Made by a program: the position numbers and the translations under genes. From assembly GCA_023388495.1 (NCBI GenBank), contig JAEWGC010000023.1, positions 1 to 64,000 on the forward strand: a stretch of DNA of 64,000 nucleotides. The letters run 5' to 3'. Numbering within the stretch: the first letter of the stretch is position 1; each line of letters opens with the position of its first letter. Below are positions 54,016 to 62,718 of the stretch, one piece after another. The notes beneath the pieces were generated by a model that did not search any database, was not told the DNA's origin, and saw only the letters and a program-made list of their open reading frames with translations. Source of the stretch: Bacillota bacterium (lineage in GTDB: Bacteria > Bacillota > Clostridia > Tissierellales > Tissierellaceae).

Positions 54016-55302
54016 GTGAAGAAAAAGAATGATGCATTTATTTTAGGAGCGGCTTTATTTTCCATGTTTTTTGGAGCAGGGAACTTAATTTTTCCTCCAT
54101 TTTTAGGGTTGCTGGCAGGCCAGAAATGGAATTGGTCTATGTTTGGTTTTTTTATTACAGGGATTGGGTTACCTCTTTTGGGAATAATTGCTTCTGCTAA
54201 AGCTGGAGGAGATGTAGATAAACTAGGAAGAAGGGTTTCACCATTATTTAGCAAGTTTCTAGGAATAACAGTTGTTTTAGCCATAGGGCCATTATTAGCA
54301 ATTCCAAGGACTGGAGCAACTGCTTTTGAAATAGGAGTTTTACCTATTATGCCTAATGGAAACCCTACAATATTTTCTATACTTTATTTTGGAATAACTT
54401 TATTATTAGTGATAAAACCAAATCAGGTAATTGATAAGATAGGAAAGATTTTAACACCAGCCTTACTTATACTATTAGGTCTAATTATAATCAAGGGTAT
54501 TTTTGATCCTATGGGTGTCCCGGTGGCAGAAAATTTTGCAAGACCATTTTCTGAGGGATTTATTAGTGGATATCAAACTATGGATGCTTTAGCCTCCATA
54601 TTATTTGGTGGAATAATAACTACATCCCTAATTCAAAATGGATATGATGACGAGAAAGAGCAAATGAATATGACTAAAAAGGCTGGTTTAGTAGCAGTAG
54701 TAGGGCTAACTATTGTTTATGGAGGATTGGGATATTTGGGAGCTACTGGAGGCTCATTATTTTCAAAGGATATAGAAAAGGTGGATTTGATAGTAAACAT
54801 AGCAAATAACTCTTTGGAGAGCTTTGGTAAAATTGGCCTTGGAATAGTAGTAGCTTTAGCTTGCCTAACTACTACTATAGGGCTTACTGCCACAGTGGGA
54901 CAATATTTTAATAAAATAAGTAATGGGAAGCTAAAATATGAGGTTATAGTAATAGCAACTACTATATTTAGTTCTATTATGTCCATACGAGGAGTGGAAT
55001 CTATAATTGCTTTTTCAGAACCAATACTTGTATTCATGTATCCAGTTGTAATAGTCATGATTTTATTAACTATAATTTTAGGTGACAAACCAAATAAGAA
55101 TATTTATAGACAGGCAATATATGCAACCTTAATAGTAAGTACACTAGAATTATTATATAGATTTAAGATATGGACATATTTTACCCATGTAGTGGAGTAT
55201 TTGCCTTTAGCTTCATGGGGGTTAGCGTGGCTAGTTCCAGCAATATTGGGAGCTATTTTGGGAATGTTGATGCCAAACAAATCGGATATTCAAATAAATT
55301 AA
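54016..55302 (+). CDS. brnQ: Branched-chain amino acid transport protein (LIVCS family)
   Basis: 428 residues, GTG start after AGAGAGGTG. About twelve membrane helices. The N-terminal FILGAALFSMFFGAGNLIFPP is the family signature, with GLPLLGIIASAKAGGDVDKLGRRVS and YQTMDALASILFGGII following. It is a sodium- or proton-driven symporter for Leu, Ile and Val. It converges on bioY, with a shared terminator. Confidence 0.94.
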   Translation: MKKKNDAFILGAALFSMFFGAGNLIFPPFLGLLAGQKWNWSMFGFFITGIGLPLLGIIASAKAGGDVDKLGRRVSPLFSKFLGITVVLAIGPLLAIPRTGATAFEIGVLPIMPNGNPTIFSILYFGITLLLVIKPNQVIDKIGKILTPALLILLGLIIIKGIFDPMGVPVAENFARPFSEGFISGYQTMDALASILFGGIITTSLIQNGYDDEKEQMNMTKKAGLVAVVGLTIVYGGLGYLGATGGSLFSKDIEKVDLIVNIANNSLESFGKIGLGIVVALACLTTTIGLTATVGQYFNKISNGKLKYEVIVIATTIFSSIMSIRGVESIIAFSEPILVFMYPVVIVMILLTIILGDKPNKNIYRQAIYATLIVSTLELLYRFKIWTYFTHVVEYLPLASWGLAWLVPAILGAILGMLMPNKSDIQIN

Positions 55303-55345
55303 TAAAGCAGGGTTATCTGTAAATTAAGATAACCCTGCTTTATTT
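55301..55345. terminator. Bidirectional terminator, brnQ/bioY
   Basis: AATAAAGCAGGGTTATCT pairs with AGATAACCCTGCTTTATT around a 9-base loop. Confidence 0.88.
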
Positions 55346-55881
55346 AGTATTGGTATAGTCTTAATAGCAACAATTGAAGCCACTATAAATTTTAAAAGGT
55401 CTCCGGGTAAGAAGAGTAGACAACCCATTTTCATTATAGCATCAAAGGATAAGCCCTTTGCCATTACAATATTTAGCATATAATACATATATGGTAGTCC
55501 AAATAAATATATAACTATGCTCCCAACTAAAGAGGCAATCCAGATGTTTTTAGTTGATGCTCCATTTTCGGAATGGGCAATTTTCCCCACAATATAAGCA
55601 GCAAATATAAATCCAATAATGAATCCAAAGCTGGGCTTCATTACAGTCTGAAGCCCACCACTAAATCCAGCAAAAATAGGTACTCCAACTAATCCTAATA
55701 TTATGTAGATTATTTGAGATAATGTACCTAGTTTTGGACCTAGTATAAGACCAGATAAAATAACAAATAAGGTTTGTAAAGTAATAGGAACTTCCCCCAA
55801 AGGAATACTAATAAAAGCTCCAATAGCTGTAAGTCCTGTAAACATGGAGACTAAGGTCATCTCTTTTGTAGTTAATTTCAT
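55324..55881 (-). CDS. bioY: Biotin transporter BioY (ECF S component)
   Basis: 185 residues from ATG 55881, with AGGAGG upstream; the upstream ATG at 55902 lies beyond the binding site. About six membrane helices. The pattern LGEVPITLQTLFVILSGLILG, GLVGVPIFAGFSGG and KPSFGFIIGFIFAAYIVG is diagnostic of BioY. It binds biotin and works with the shared EcfA/T energy unit encoded elsewhere. A BirA-type operator covers the transcription start. Confidence 0.95.
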   Translation of the reverse strand: MKLTTKEMTLVSMFTGLTAIGAFISIPLGEVPITLQTLFVILSGLILGPKLGTLSQIIYIILGLVGVPIFAGFSGGLQTVMKPSFGFIIGFIFAAYIVGKIAHSENGASTKNIWIASLVGSIVIYLFGLPYMYYMLNIVMAKGLSFDAIMKMGCLLFLPGDLLKFIVASIVAIKTIPILNKAGLS

Positions 55882-55894
55882 TTTATTACCTCCT

Positions 55895-55960
55895 ATTGTC
55901 AACTGAATGCATAAAAAACGTTTACAATAGTATAATAAATGAAATCCTTTGTATTGTCAA
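55895..55960 (-). promoter_or_regulatory. BioY promoter with overlapping BirA operator
   Basis: On the minus strand, TTGACA (55960-55955) and TATTAT (55937-55932) have 17 bp between. The operator ATTGTAAAC-N16-GTTGACAAT (minus strand, 55928-55895) is an almost perfect inverted repeat with the spacing and sequence of Firmicute BirA sites. It starts at the predicted transcription start, so BirA would block transcription when biotin is plentiful. Confidence 0.82.
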
Positions 55961-55992
55961 CTAAAAAATATCCAATGGTTTACAAAGGTGTT

Positions 55993-57117
55993 TTAACCTA
56001 GTTTACCGTCATAACTATTATATTCAATCAAGGCTTTCCCTAGATAAACAATACCTTCGTTTGAGAATCCACTATATGTTTTTTCCATGTTTTCTTTCAT
56101 ATTATCCAATATTCTAGGATTGTTCATAAGATATTCTATAAGATTTTTAATTTCCTTTATTTTATATACATATATGGCCAATCCATTTTTCACTAAAAAG
56201 TCTAAGTTTTCTTTTTCTTGACCAGGAATATAATAAGGAATAATCATAGGGAGTCTTTTTGCCATGGCTTCTGAAATAGTTAATCCTCCTGGTTTTGTTA
56301 TAAGTATATCTGAACTTTCCATAATATCTGGAATATTATTTGTAAATCCGTAAAGGATTATTTTATTATTATTAATCCAGTCTGTAAATTCAGATTCTAT
56401 AGATAATCTTAGTTTTTTATTGTTCCCGCAAACAACTACAACACGATAATCTCCTTCTAAGGTCATAACATTATCTAGTACCTTTATCATATTTTTTAGT
56501 CCTAGACTACCTGCCATTAATAATATTTGGAAGGGTTTTTTATTAAGGAGCATTTTATTACATCTATTTAGAAATTCAGTTTTAATAGGTATACCATAGG
56601 GAAATATTCTATTTTCGGGTATACCCTGATTGAATAATGTTACTCCTGTATGGTCACTACCAACAATATATGCATCTACATTATCATTTACATAAATCTT
56701 ATGTGCTTCATAGTCTGTTATTACAGAAATAAAGGGTACATTGATGAGATTTTTTTCTTTTAGATATCCCACTATACTTATGGGAAATGAATGAGTTGAA
56801 ATAATTAAATCTGGGGTTTCTTCCAAAATTATATTATAGATTTTCTCCTTTGCAACCTTTACTAAAGACATATTAAGTAATTTATTGGTTTTTTCTTTAT
56901 TGCTAATATCATATAGATTTCCATATAATTTAGGAAAATTATTAATTATAATTTTACATGAACTGGAGATAAAAGAATCTAAACTTTTACTTATGGCTAG
57001 TAATATATCTATCTTTTTAACTGTAAAGCCATGTTTAATAAATTCCTTTTCTAAACATGAAGCTGCTTCGTTATGACCACCACCTATAGAGGCAGTAAAT
57101 ATTAATATCTTTCGCAT
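55993..57117 (-). CDS. MGDG synthase family diacylglycerol glycosyltransferase
   Basis: 374 residues from ATG 57117; AAAGGGG precedes it. It transfers sugar from a UDP-sugar to diacylglycerol at the membrane surface, like UgtP or monogalactosyldiacylglycerol synthase. The N-terminal TASIGGGHNEAA loop (about 8-19), SVITDYEAHKIYV, FNQGIPENRIFPYGIPI and the nucleotide-sugar site SDILITKPGGLTISEAMA fit this GT28-type family. The product, a glucolipid or galactolipid, cannot be read. No neighbour is linked on the same strand. Confidence 0.87.
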   Translation of the reverse strand: MRKILIFTASIGGGHNEAASCLEKEFIKHGFTVKKIDILLAISKSLDSFISSSCKIIINNFPKLYGNLYDISNKEKTNKLLNMSLVKVAKEKIYNIILEETPDLIISTHSFPISIVGYLKEKNLINVPFISVITDYEAHKIYVNDNVDAYIVGSDHTGVTLFNQGIPENRIFPYGIPIKTEFLNRCNKMLLNKKPFQILLMAGSLGLKNMIKVLDNVMTLEGDYRVVVVCGNNKKLRLSIESEFTDWINNNKIILYGFTNNIPDIMESSDILITKPGGLTISEAMAKRLPMIIPYYIPGQEKENLDFLVKNGLAIYVYKIKEIKNLIEYLMNNPRILDNMKENMEKTYSGFSNEGIVYLGKALIEYNSYDGKLG

Positions 57118-57276
57118 ATATAGAACCCCTTTACTAAGATAATACATTAAATAAATTTCTAGTAATAATATACCCATTACTATAACGTCGTATAAAAGAA
57201 TTTTACTGCTATGAAAAACCTTTATATTCCATAAATATGTACTTTGAACCTTATTTAAATCATTATTAAATAATTG

Positions 57277-57340
57277 TTGACAAAAAAAATATCCTTGTAT
57301 ATACTGTATATATAATATATATACAGTATATACAAGGATA
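57277..57340 (+). promoter_or_regulatory. Promoter and 51-bp perfect palindromic operator of the GntR/ABC operon
   Basis: TTGACA (57277-57282) and TATACT (57300-57305) are 17 bp apart. A perfect palindrome of 51 bases (57290-57340, arms of 25 around a central A) covers the -10 and start site. It begins TATCCTTGTATATACTG. GntR/YtrA regulators repress their own operons via such dyads, so autoregulation is very likely. Confidence 0.82.
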
Positions 57341-57363
57341 ACAGTCGTATAAGGAGGGTGTAT

Positions 57364-57738
57364 ATGAAGATAATAGTATCTAATTCTTCTAATGAACCTA
57401 TATATGAACAGATAGCTAACCAGATAAAAGGTATGATAATAAAGGGAGAACTTGAAGAAGGAGAGGCCTTACCTTCTATAAGAGCTTTAGCCAAGGATTT
57501 ACAAATATCTGTCATAACAACGAAAAGAGCATATGAAGAATTGGAAAAGGAAGGATTTATAGAAACTATGCAAGGAAAAGGTTCCTTTGTAGCCATGCAA
57601 AATAAGGAACTAATGAAAGAAAAAAAACTAAAGATAATAGAAGAAAAATTAGCTGAAGTAGTAGAGGAATCTAGATTATTAGGATTAAAGTACATTGAAG
57701 TAAAAGAAATGCTAAAGATTTTATTTGAGGAGGATTAG
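57364..57738 (+). CDS. GntR family transcriptional regulator (YtrA subfamily)
   Basis: 124 residues from ATG 57364, with AAGGAGG upstream; GTG 57358 is part of the binding site. An N-terminal winged helix-turn-helix (about 8-75, SNEPIYEQIANQIKGMI, GEALPSIRALAKDLQIS) is followed by a short C-terminal coiled region (about 80-120) without a ligand domain. That is the YtrA type, which controls adjacent ABC transporters. It is followed directly by an ATPase and two permeases, and a huge palindrome lies upstream. Confidence 0.92.
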   Translation: MKIIVSNSSNEPIYEQIANQIKGMIIKGELEEGEALPSIRALAKDLQISVITTKRAYEELEKEGFIETMQGKGSFVAMQNKELMKEKKLKIIEEKLAEVVEESRLLGLKYIEVKEMLKILFEED

Positions 57739-57740
57739 AT

Positions 57741-58586
57741 ATGTTAGATATAAAGGGTTTAAATAAGGATTTTAAAAAGTTTAAGTTAGACAATGTATCA
57801 TTTAAACTAGAGCCAGGCTATATAATGGGATTTATTGGACCAAATGGTGCAGGAAAAAGTACGACTATAAAGCTTATTATGAATCTGATTAAAAAAGATT
57901 CAGGGGAGATAAAAATATTCGGTAAAGACCATATACAATTTGAAAAGGAAATTAAAAATAGAATTGGTTTTGTATATGATGAATCTTATTTTTATGAAGA
58001 CTTGAGTATTAGACAAATGAAGAATATAGTAGCACCTTTTTATAAAGAATGGGATGAGAAATTATTCAATAAGTATATGAAGGATTTTGATCTAGATCCT
58101 ACTCAAAAGATAAAGAAACTATCTAAGGGAATGAAGATGAAGTTTTCCTTAGGCATTGCCTTATCCCATAATGCAGATTTAATAATAATGGATGAACCTA
58201 CATCAGGACTTGATCCAGTATTTAGAAGAGAAATTCTAGACGTGTTATATAGTATTATTCAGGATGAAAATAAGTCTATATTTTTCTCTACCCATATTAC
58301 TACAGATTTAGAGAAGATTGCGGATTATATAACATTTATTAATAAGGGTAAGATAGTTTTCTCCAAATCTAAGGATGAAGTCTTAGAATCCTATGGGGTA
58401 ATAAAGGGGGGGAAAGATTTATTAGACAGAGATACAAGAAAAGAATTTATAAGCATTAGAGAAACTAATGTAGGTTTTGAAGGCTTAGCAGAAAATCCAC
58501 AAAGGTTAAAGAGATTATTTGGGAATGAAGTATTAATAGAGAAGCCGACATTGGAAGATATAATGGTTTATAGTGTGAGGGGGTAA
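57741..58586 (+). CDS. ABC transporter ATP-binding protein
   Basis: 281 residues. Walker A GPNGAGKST is at about 34-42, the signature KLSKGMKMK at about 128-136, and Walker B with DEPTSGLDP at about 152-160. The C-terminal part has the insertion typical of ABC-2 exporters. It forms an exporter with the two membrane proteins encoded next. The YtrA operons of Bacillus respond to cell wall-active compounds; a similar role is possible. It starts 2 bp after the GntR stop. Confidence 0.92.
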   Translation: MLDIKGLNKDFKKFKLDNVSFKLEPGYIMGFIGPNGAGKSTTIKLIMNLIKKDSGEIKIFGKDHIQFEKEIKNRIGFVYDESYFYEDLSIRQMKNIVAPFYKEWDEKLFNKYMKDFDLDPTQKIKKLSKGMKMKFSLGIALSHNADLIIMDEPTSGLDPVFRREILDVLYSIIQDENKSIFFSTHITTDLEKIADYITFINKGKIVFSKSKDEVLESYGVIKGGKDLLDRDTRKEFISIRETNVGFEGLAENPQRLKRLFGNEVLIEKPTLEDIMVYSVRG

Positions 58587-58590
58587 GAAA

Positions 58591-59202
58591 ATGCTAAATT
58601 TAATTAAAAAAGATTTTCTACTAACTTTTTCAAACAAACAATCTTGGATTTTGATAATATTGTATGTACCGTTTATTTTGTTTATAATGGGTACGACTAA
58701 GGGATTCGCAGTAAATTTAATGATTTATACATTTGTATATATGTTGACCACTATACCTTTTGGCTATGAAATACAAACAAAGCCTCATATATTATTGCAA
58801 TCACTACCTATTAAGAAAAGGGATATAGTTATTAGTAGATATTTATCTATATTTGTAAATTATATAGTTGGATTTGTTTGTACTGTGGGTTATATGTGGA
58901 TAATTAACCTTTTAGGATTTGTAAATGTGGATAATATAAATTTTTCTTTAGTAAAGTCTACTTTGCCAATAGTAGTATTATCATTATCCATATCATTGCC
59001 AGCTCTTTTTAGATTGCCGCCTAAAATAGCTAATTTCGTAAATATATTTATATATATAGGTATTATGAATTTTGTTATTATACCATTTGGACAATATGGT
59101 AATTTATTTAATGGATTAGGACTACCAATTATATCAGCTATAGTGTATCTATTATCCATAGGAATATCTCTATGGCTATATGAAACAAGGGATTTTGCAT
59201 AG
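58591..59202 (+). CDS. ABC-2 type transporter permease
   Basis: 203 residues with about six membrane helices (about 18-36, 40-57, 80-103, 118-135, 145-165, 177-196). LLQSLPIKKRDIVISRYLSIF, with its P-I-K-K loop, is typical of ABC-2 permeases. It starts 4 bp after the ATPase gene. The partner at 59214-59876 has the same plan, so the exporter is probably a heterodimer. Confidence 0.85.
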   Translation: MLNLIKKDFLLTFSNKQSWILIILYVPFILFIMGTTKGFAVNLMIYTFVYMLTTIPFGYEIQTKPHILLQSLPIKKRDIVISRYLSIFVNYIVGFVCTVGYMWIINLLGFVNVDNINFSLVKSTLPIVVLSLSISLPALFRLPPKIANFVNIFIYIGIMNFVIIPFGQYGNLFNGLGLPIISAIVYLLSIGISLWLYETRDFA

Positions 59203-59213
59203 GAGGGATAGAG

Positions 59214-59876
59214 ATGAAGCAACTTGTAATGAAGGATATACGATTACTTAGGTTTGTAAACTTATTTATATTAGTTGCAGGATTATTTTTTGGGTATGTG
59301 GGAGTTGATATTAATCATATATATAAATCCAAATTTATATATGGATTTGCTATGTTTATAATGGTGTATATGGTTTCCACGTTTTCTACTCAATATGATG
59401 TAAAAGGAAAATCGGATATGATGTTAAACTCATTTCCAGTAGATAGATATGATATTGTAAAATCTAAATACATATCTATGGCAATTTATATTTTGTTTAT
59501 AACTGGAATTGTGTTTTTATCATCAAATGTCTTTAATATTATATCTAAAAGCGTTTCAGATGGAAATCCTGCTACCATATGGGATGTATTATTAATAGGT
59601 GGATTATCTTTGATATTTTTCTCTATATATCTTCCATTCCATTATTATAATGTAGGAAAGGCACAAGTATTTAATCAAATTTTTTATATTCTACTTATTT
59701 TGTTGCCAAATATAATAAGTAGGTTCGGTAACAAAATTGAGGCTACAAAGATATTTCAAAATGTAATTAATATGGATTTTAAAATAATCATTCTTATGTT
59801 TGCAGGGGTTGGAGTAATAATGTATTTAGTATCCCTACAGATTTCAAAGAGCATATATAAAAAGAAAGAGTTTTAG
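59214..59876 (+). CDS. ABC-2 type transporter permease, second subunit
   Basis: 220 residues with about six membrane helices. MLNSFPVDRYDIVKSKYISMAI matches the equivalent loop of the preceding permease (LPIKKRDIVISRYLS). GGAGGGATAG precedes its ATG, 11 bp after the first permease. It completes a four-gene operon. No terminator is obvious after it. Confidence 0.84.
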   Translation: MKQLVMKDIRLLRFVNLFILVAGLFFGYVGVDINHIYKSKFIYGFAMFIMVYMVSTFSTQYDVKGKSDMMLNSFPVDRYDIVKSKYISMAIYILFITGIVFLSSNVFNIISKSVSDGNPATIWDVLLIGGLSLIFFSIYLPFHYYNVGKAQVFNQIFYILLILLPNIISRFGNKIEATKIFQNVINMDFKIIILMFAGVGVIMYLVSLQISKSIYKKKEF

Positions 59877-59904
59877 ATAACAATTTACTAGTCTAGAAAT
59901 AAAT

Positions 59905-59921
59905 TTCGACAGAATACGACA
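59905..59921 (-). promoter_or_regulatory. Two tandem Spo0A-box-like sites upstream of the TPR gene
   Basis: TTCGACA (59905-59911) is the complement of TGTCGAA, the Spo0A box core. A second, one-mismatch copy TACGACA (59915-59921) lies exactly 10 bp on. A TATAAT (59986-59991) without a good -35 follows, as expected for an activated promoter. Short motifs like these do arise by chance. Confidence 0.4.
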
Positions 59922-60033
59922 TAAAATAACGAAGATTGTAAAAATAAAGATATTGACCTTATAAGTTATTATATGATTTAATTAATATAATAATTAGAAT
60001 AGTGATTCAGCAAATAACTTTGGGGTGATATGT

Positions 60034-61341
60034 TTGGAGACTATGATCTCATGGACAACCGTAGGGGGAATTATAAATCGAATAAGAGAAAAGTTAAATG
60101 TAAATCAGTCAAATGATTCAGTGATTGAAATTGACAATAATTTAGCAAGATTAATAGAATGCGATGAAATTCCTGTCAAAATAGATAATACACAATTGAT
60201 ATGTAAAAATATAAATGAGGTTTTTGAAGACAAGAATATAGATTTAATCATCGAGCCTGAGGATTTATTTAATCCAACAAGATATGATGCCAAGGAGAAA
60301 GCGGAAGCATATATTAGCGAATTAGAGAAACATAAAGATGATAAAAATTATGTTATTGATCTAGATGATTTAGATGATTTGGAGTTTCTTTTAAATGAAT
60401 ATGACCTTATGGACAAAAAGATTAAGGCATATGAGTTAATTGGAGATATATATTTTAATTCTAGAAATTATGAAAAGGAATATGAATATATGTTGAAGGC
60501 TTGGGAGCTGAGAACTAGGTATCCAAATAGAAAGCTAAATTATAGGGTAATGATAAAGCTGGCAAGTAACTATATTGATAGAGGAAAATATGAAGATGCA
60601 ATAGCATTATATCAAAAAGCCCTTCTAAATGTTAATGATATACCAAGAGAGTACTTGAGCCATCTATATTATAACTATGCTTTAGCTTGTTATAGAATAA
60701 ACTTGTGCTCTATTTCTCTGGAAATAATTTCAGATACATTAAAATGTGTGGAGAGAAAAGACTATGATTTATGGAGAAAAACATACATCATAGAGGGTGG
60801 ATGTTATTTTAAAATGGGAGACTACGAATCGGCATTAAGTAGTTACAATAAAGCTCTTCAAGTTTTAACATTTACTGGATACAGTGATGTAAAATATTTA
60901 ATATATGGAAATATGGCTGAAGCTTATACAAAACTAAGGGATTATAAACGTGCTTATAAATATCTGGATGGAATATTAAAGGATATTAAAAAATTAGATA
61001 AGGGTTCAAATAATTATACAGTAATTTTAAATCAATTGGCTGTTTCTTATGAAAACTTAGGAGAACTTGAAAAAGCAGAAAAATATTATAAAGAATCTCT
61101 AGAATATGCTAAAAGAAATGTTCAAAAGAATTATATCTTAAAGAACCTTACATCTCTAATAAATTTAAGTACTAAAATAGAAATTAAAGATATTTTAAAC
61201 ATAATAGACCAATATAGTGATGATATTGTGCCTGACATAAAGGTTAATGATAATTTACTAATAGTATTAAAATCTTTGAAGGCATATGTTGACAATAAGG
61301 AGTATGATAAATTTGCAAAACTAATCGATAGTATAATATAA
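60034..61341 (+). CDS. TPR-repeat regulator, RRNPP-like (Rap/PlcR-type) candidate
   Basis: 435 residues from TTG 60034, six bases after GGGGTGA; ATG 60043 is an alternative. The first about 65 residues (VGGIINRIREKLNVNQS..., NNLARLIECDEIPVKIDN) look like a degenerate Cro/C1 helix-turn-helix. From about 100 to the end the protein is an array of TPR helices, for example AYELIGDIYFNSRNYEKEYEY, NYIDRGKYEDAIALYQKAL, GCYFKMGDYESALSSYNKAL and AVSYENLGELEKAEKYYKES. This plan is that of peptide-binding quorum-sensing receptors. The very next gene, 20 bp on, encodes a small secreted peptide. The identification is by architecture, not by sequence match to a known member. Confidence 0.75.
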   Translation: METMISWTTVGGIINRIREKLNVNQSNDSVIEIDNNLARLIECDEIPVKIDNTQLICKNINEVFEDKNIDLIIEPEDLFNPTRYDAKEKAEAYISELEKHKDDKNYVIDLDDLDDLEFLLNEYDLMDKKIKAYELIGDIYFNSRNYEKEYEYMLKAWELRTRYPNRKLNYRVMIKLASNYIDRGKYEDAIALYQKALLNVNDIPREYLSHLYYNYALACYRINLCSISLEIISDTLKCVERKDYDLWRKTYIIEGGCYFKMGDYESALSSYNKALQVLTFTGYSDVKYLIYGNMAEAYTKLRDYKRAYKYLDGILKDIKKLDKGSNNYTVILNQLAVSYENLGELEKAEKYYKESLEYAKRNVQKNYILKNLTSLINLSTKIEIKDILNIIDQYSDDIVPDIKVNDNLLIVLKSLKAYVDNKEYDKFAKLIDSII

Positions 61342-61361
61342 TATTAAGGGGGATAAATAGT

Positions 61362-61511
61362 ATGAAGACAAAAAAGTCATTGATAAGTGTACTTATACTA
61401 ATCCTTTTATTACTTAATCTATCTATAGGAGTATTTGCAGAAGGTGACGAGGGGCCAACGAGACCTAAGCTTAATAACTACACAGAGTATGAAGAATCTA
61501 ATACACCTTAG
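61362..61511 (+). CDS. Small secreted peptide, putative signalling propeptide
   Basis: 49 residues. ATG 61362 has AAGGGGG at a good distance. The sequence starts MKTKKS, has a hydrophobic core LISVLILILLLLNLSIG and a plausible signal-peptidase site after VFA (residue 26). A 23-residue polar tail, EGDEGPTRPKLNNYTEYEESN and two more residues, remains. The preceding gene encodes a TPR receptor-like protein, and a strong terminator follows, so the two form a bicistron like rap-phr or plcR-papR. The active form would be a short C-terminal peptide; which residues is unknown. Confidence 0.75.
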   Translation: MKTKKSLISVLILILLLLNLSIGVFAEGDEGPTRPKLNNYTEYEESNTP

Positions 61512-61540
61512 TAAAAACAGTAAATTTAGAACCATGAATT

Positions 61541-61586
61541 AAAAAAGCTAAGATTTTGATAGAGATATCAAAATCTTAGCTTTTTT
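61541..61586. terminator. 21-bp stem terminator, bidirectional
   Basis: AAAAAAGCTAAGATTTTGATA pairs perfectly with its complement around GAGA, with T-runs on both sides, ending the TPR/peptide operon and the convergent gene. Confidence 0.9.
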
Positions 61587-61592
61587 ATGAGT

Positions 61593-62612
61593 TTAATTAA
61601 TTCTTACTTTTTTCTTTCTGCTTAAAAAATCAACCAAAGTTACTAATCCAGTTATCATAACTCTTAAATAATAATCTATGAATCTCCATAGTATTAAGGC
61701 AAGGGATAAAATCTTTTTAGGGAATACGGCCTTAAATAACATATAAAATCCACCTTCAGCAGCCCCTGCTGTTCCTGGAGTAGGCATAAAGGATACTGCC
61801 ATATAATGAAGAGATTGAATAGCTATAATATCTAAGAAATGACCCATTTCAAAATCTAATGCTAGATATACAAAGAAAGTAATGGAAAAGCCAATTGTTA
61901 GCTGTGCTATAGATACTAGAATTAATTCAAAGGTTGTTTTCTTGTCTTTCTTCATATCTTCAACACTTGATTTATAATCTAATAAGGTCTTGCTCATTTT
62001 TTCTTCAGATTTTTCTATATCCTTAATTATTTTAAGCTTGTGTAGAACTCTAATAGACTTACTTAAGATATTTCTAACAAATTTTTCATTTAATAAAAAT
62101 CCAAATATCATAATCAAAATTGCGAAATTAACTAGACATCCTACAATAACAAAAGGTAATGCTAATTGAGCTTCATTATAAAGTAAGTTAAACCTTATTA
62201 AAAACATAAATAGTGAATAAAAAGTAACTACCAATTGATAAATCAAAAACCTATTAACGAATAAAGAAGATGCAGTACCTACAGGTACTCCTTCACTTAC
62301 TAATGAATATATTTGAACAGGTTGCCCTCCAGTAGAAAATGGAGTTATGGCACTATAGTATTGACCAATCATACAAAGCTTAAGAGATGAACCATAGGTG
62401 CTTTTGATATTTAAGGTTTTCTTCATTCTATGGATGATATAAGCTTCAAAAAACCAATATAATACCATACATAGAATTGCTATAAGTAAAAACAAAGTGT
62501 TTGTGCTTTGAATTAATTCAGAAAAATTATCGAAATCATTATTATTCATAAAAATCCATAGAGTAATCCCTATAAGGCCAAACAATATTATAAAATTTAA
62601 TGCTTTTTTCAT
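61593..62612 (-). CDS. Flippase-like domain membrane protein (UPF0104 / lysylphosphatidylglycerol synthase TM region)
   Basis: 339 residues from ATG 62612; an ATG 12 bases upstream is less well placed relative to AAGTGGG. About eight membrane helices. MIGQYYSAITPFSTGGQPVQIY and PTPGTAGAAEGGFYMLF are the two conserved blocks of the MprF N-terminal (flippase) domain. No synthase domain is present, so it is a stand-alone flippase-like protein of unknown lipid. Confidence 0.85.
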   Translation of the reverse strand: MKKALNFIILFGLIGITLWIFMNNNDFDNFSELIQSTNTLFLLIAILCMVLYWFFEAYIIHRMKKTLNIKSTYGSSLKLCMIGQYYSAITPFSTGGQPVQIYSLVSEGVPVGTASSLFVNRFLIYQLVVTFYSLFMFLIRFNLLYNEAQLALPFVIVGCLVNFAILIMIFGFLLNEKFVRNILSKSIRVLHKLKIIKDIEKSEEKMSKTLLDYKSSVEDMKKDKKTTFELILVSIAQLTIGFSITFFVYLALDFEMGHFLDIIAIQSLHYMAVSFMPTPGTAGAAEGGFYMLFKAVFPKKILSLALILWRFIDYYLRVMITGLVTLVDFLSRKKKVRIN

Positions 62613-62718
62613 AATAAATCCCACTTTCTCATATTGTACAAAAACTTTTATTCTCTATTATACACCTTTCTATTTAAAAATAGAAGGCCCCAAATTAGTG
62701 GGCTCCCCTGTATTTAAG

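Noticed and set aside
62672..62708. Terminator after dsdA
   Set aside because: The GGCCCC and GGGCTCCCC parts do not pair well enough to call a stem.
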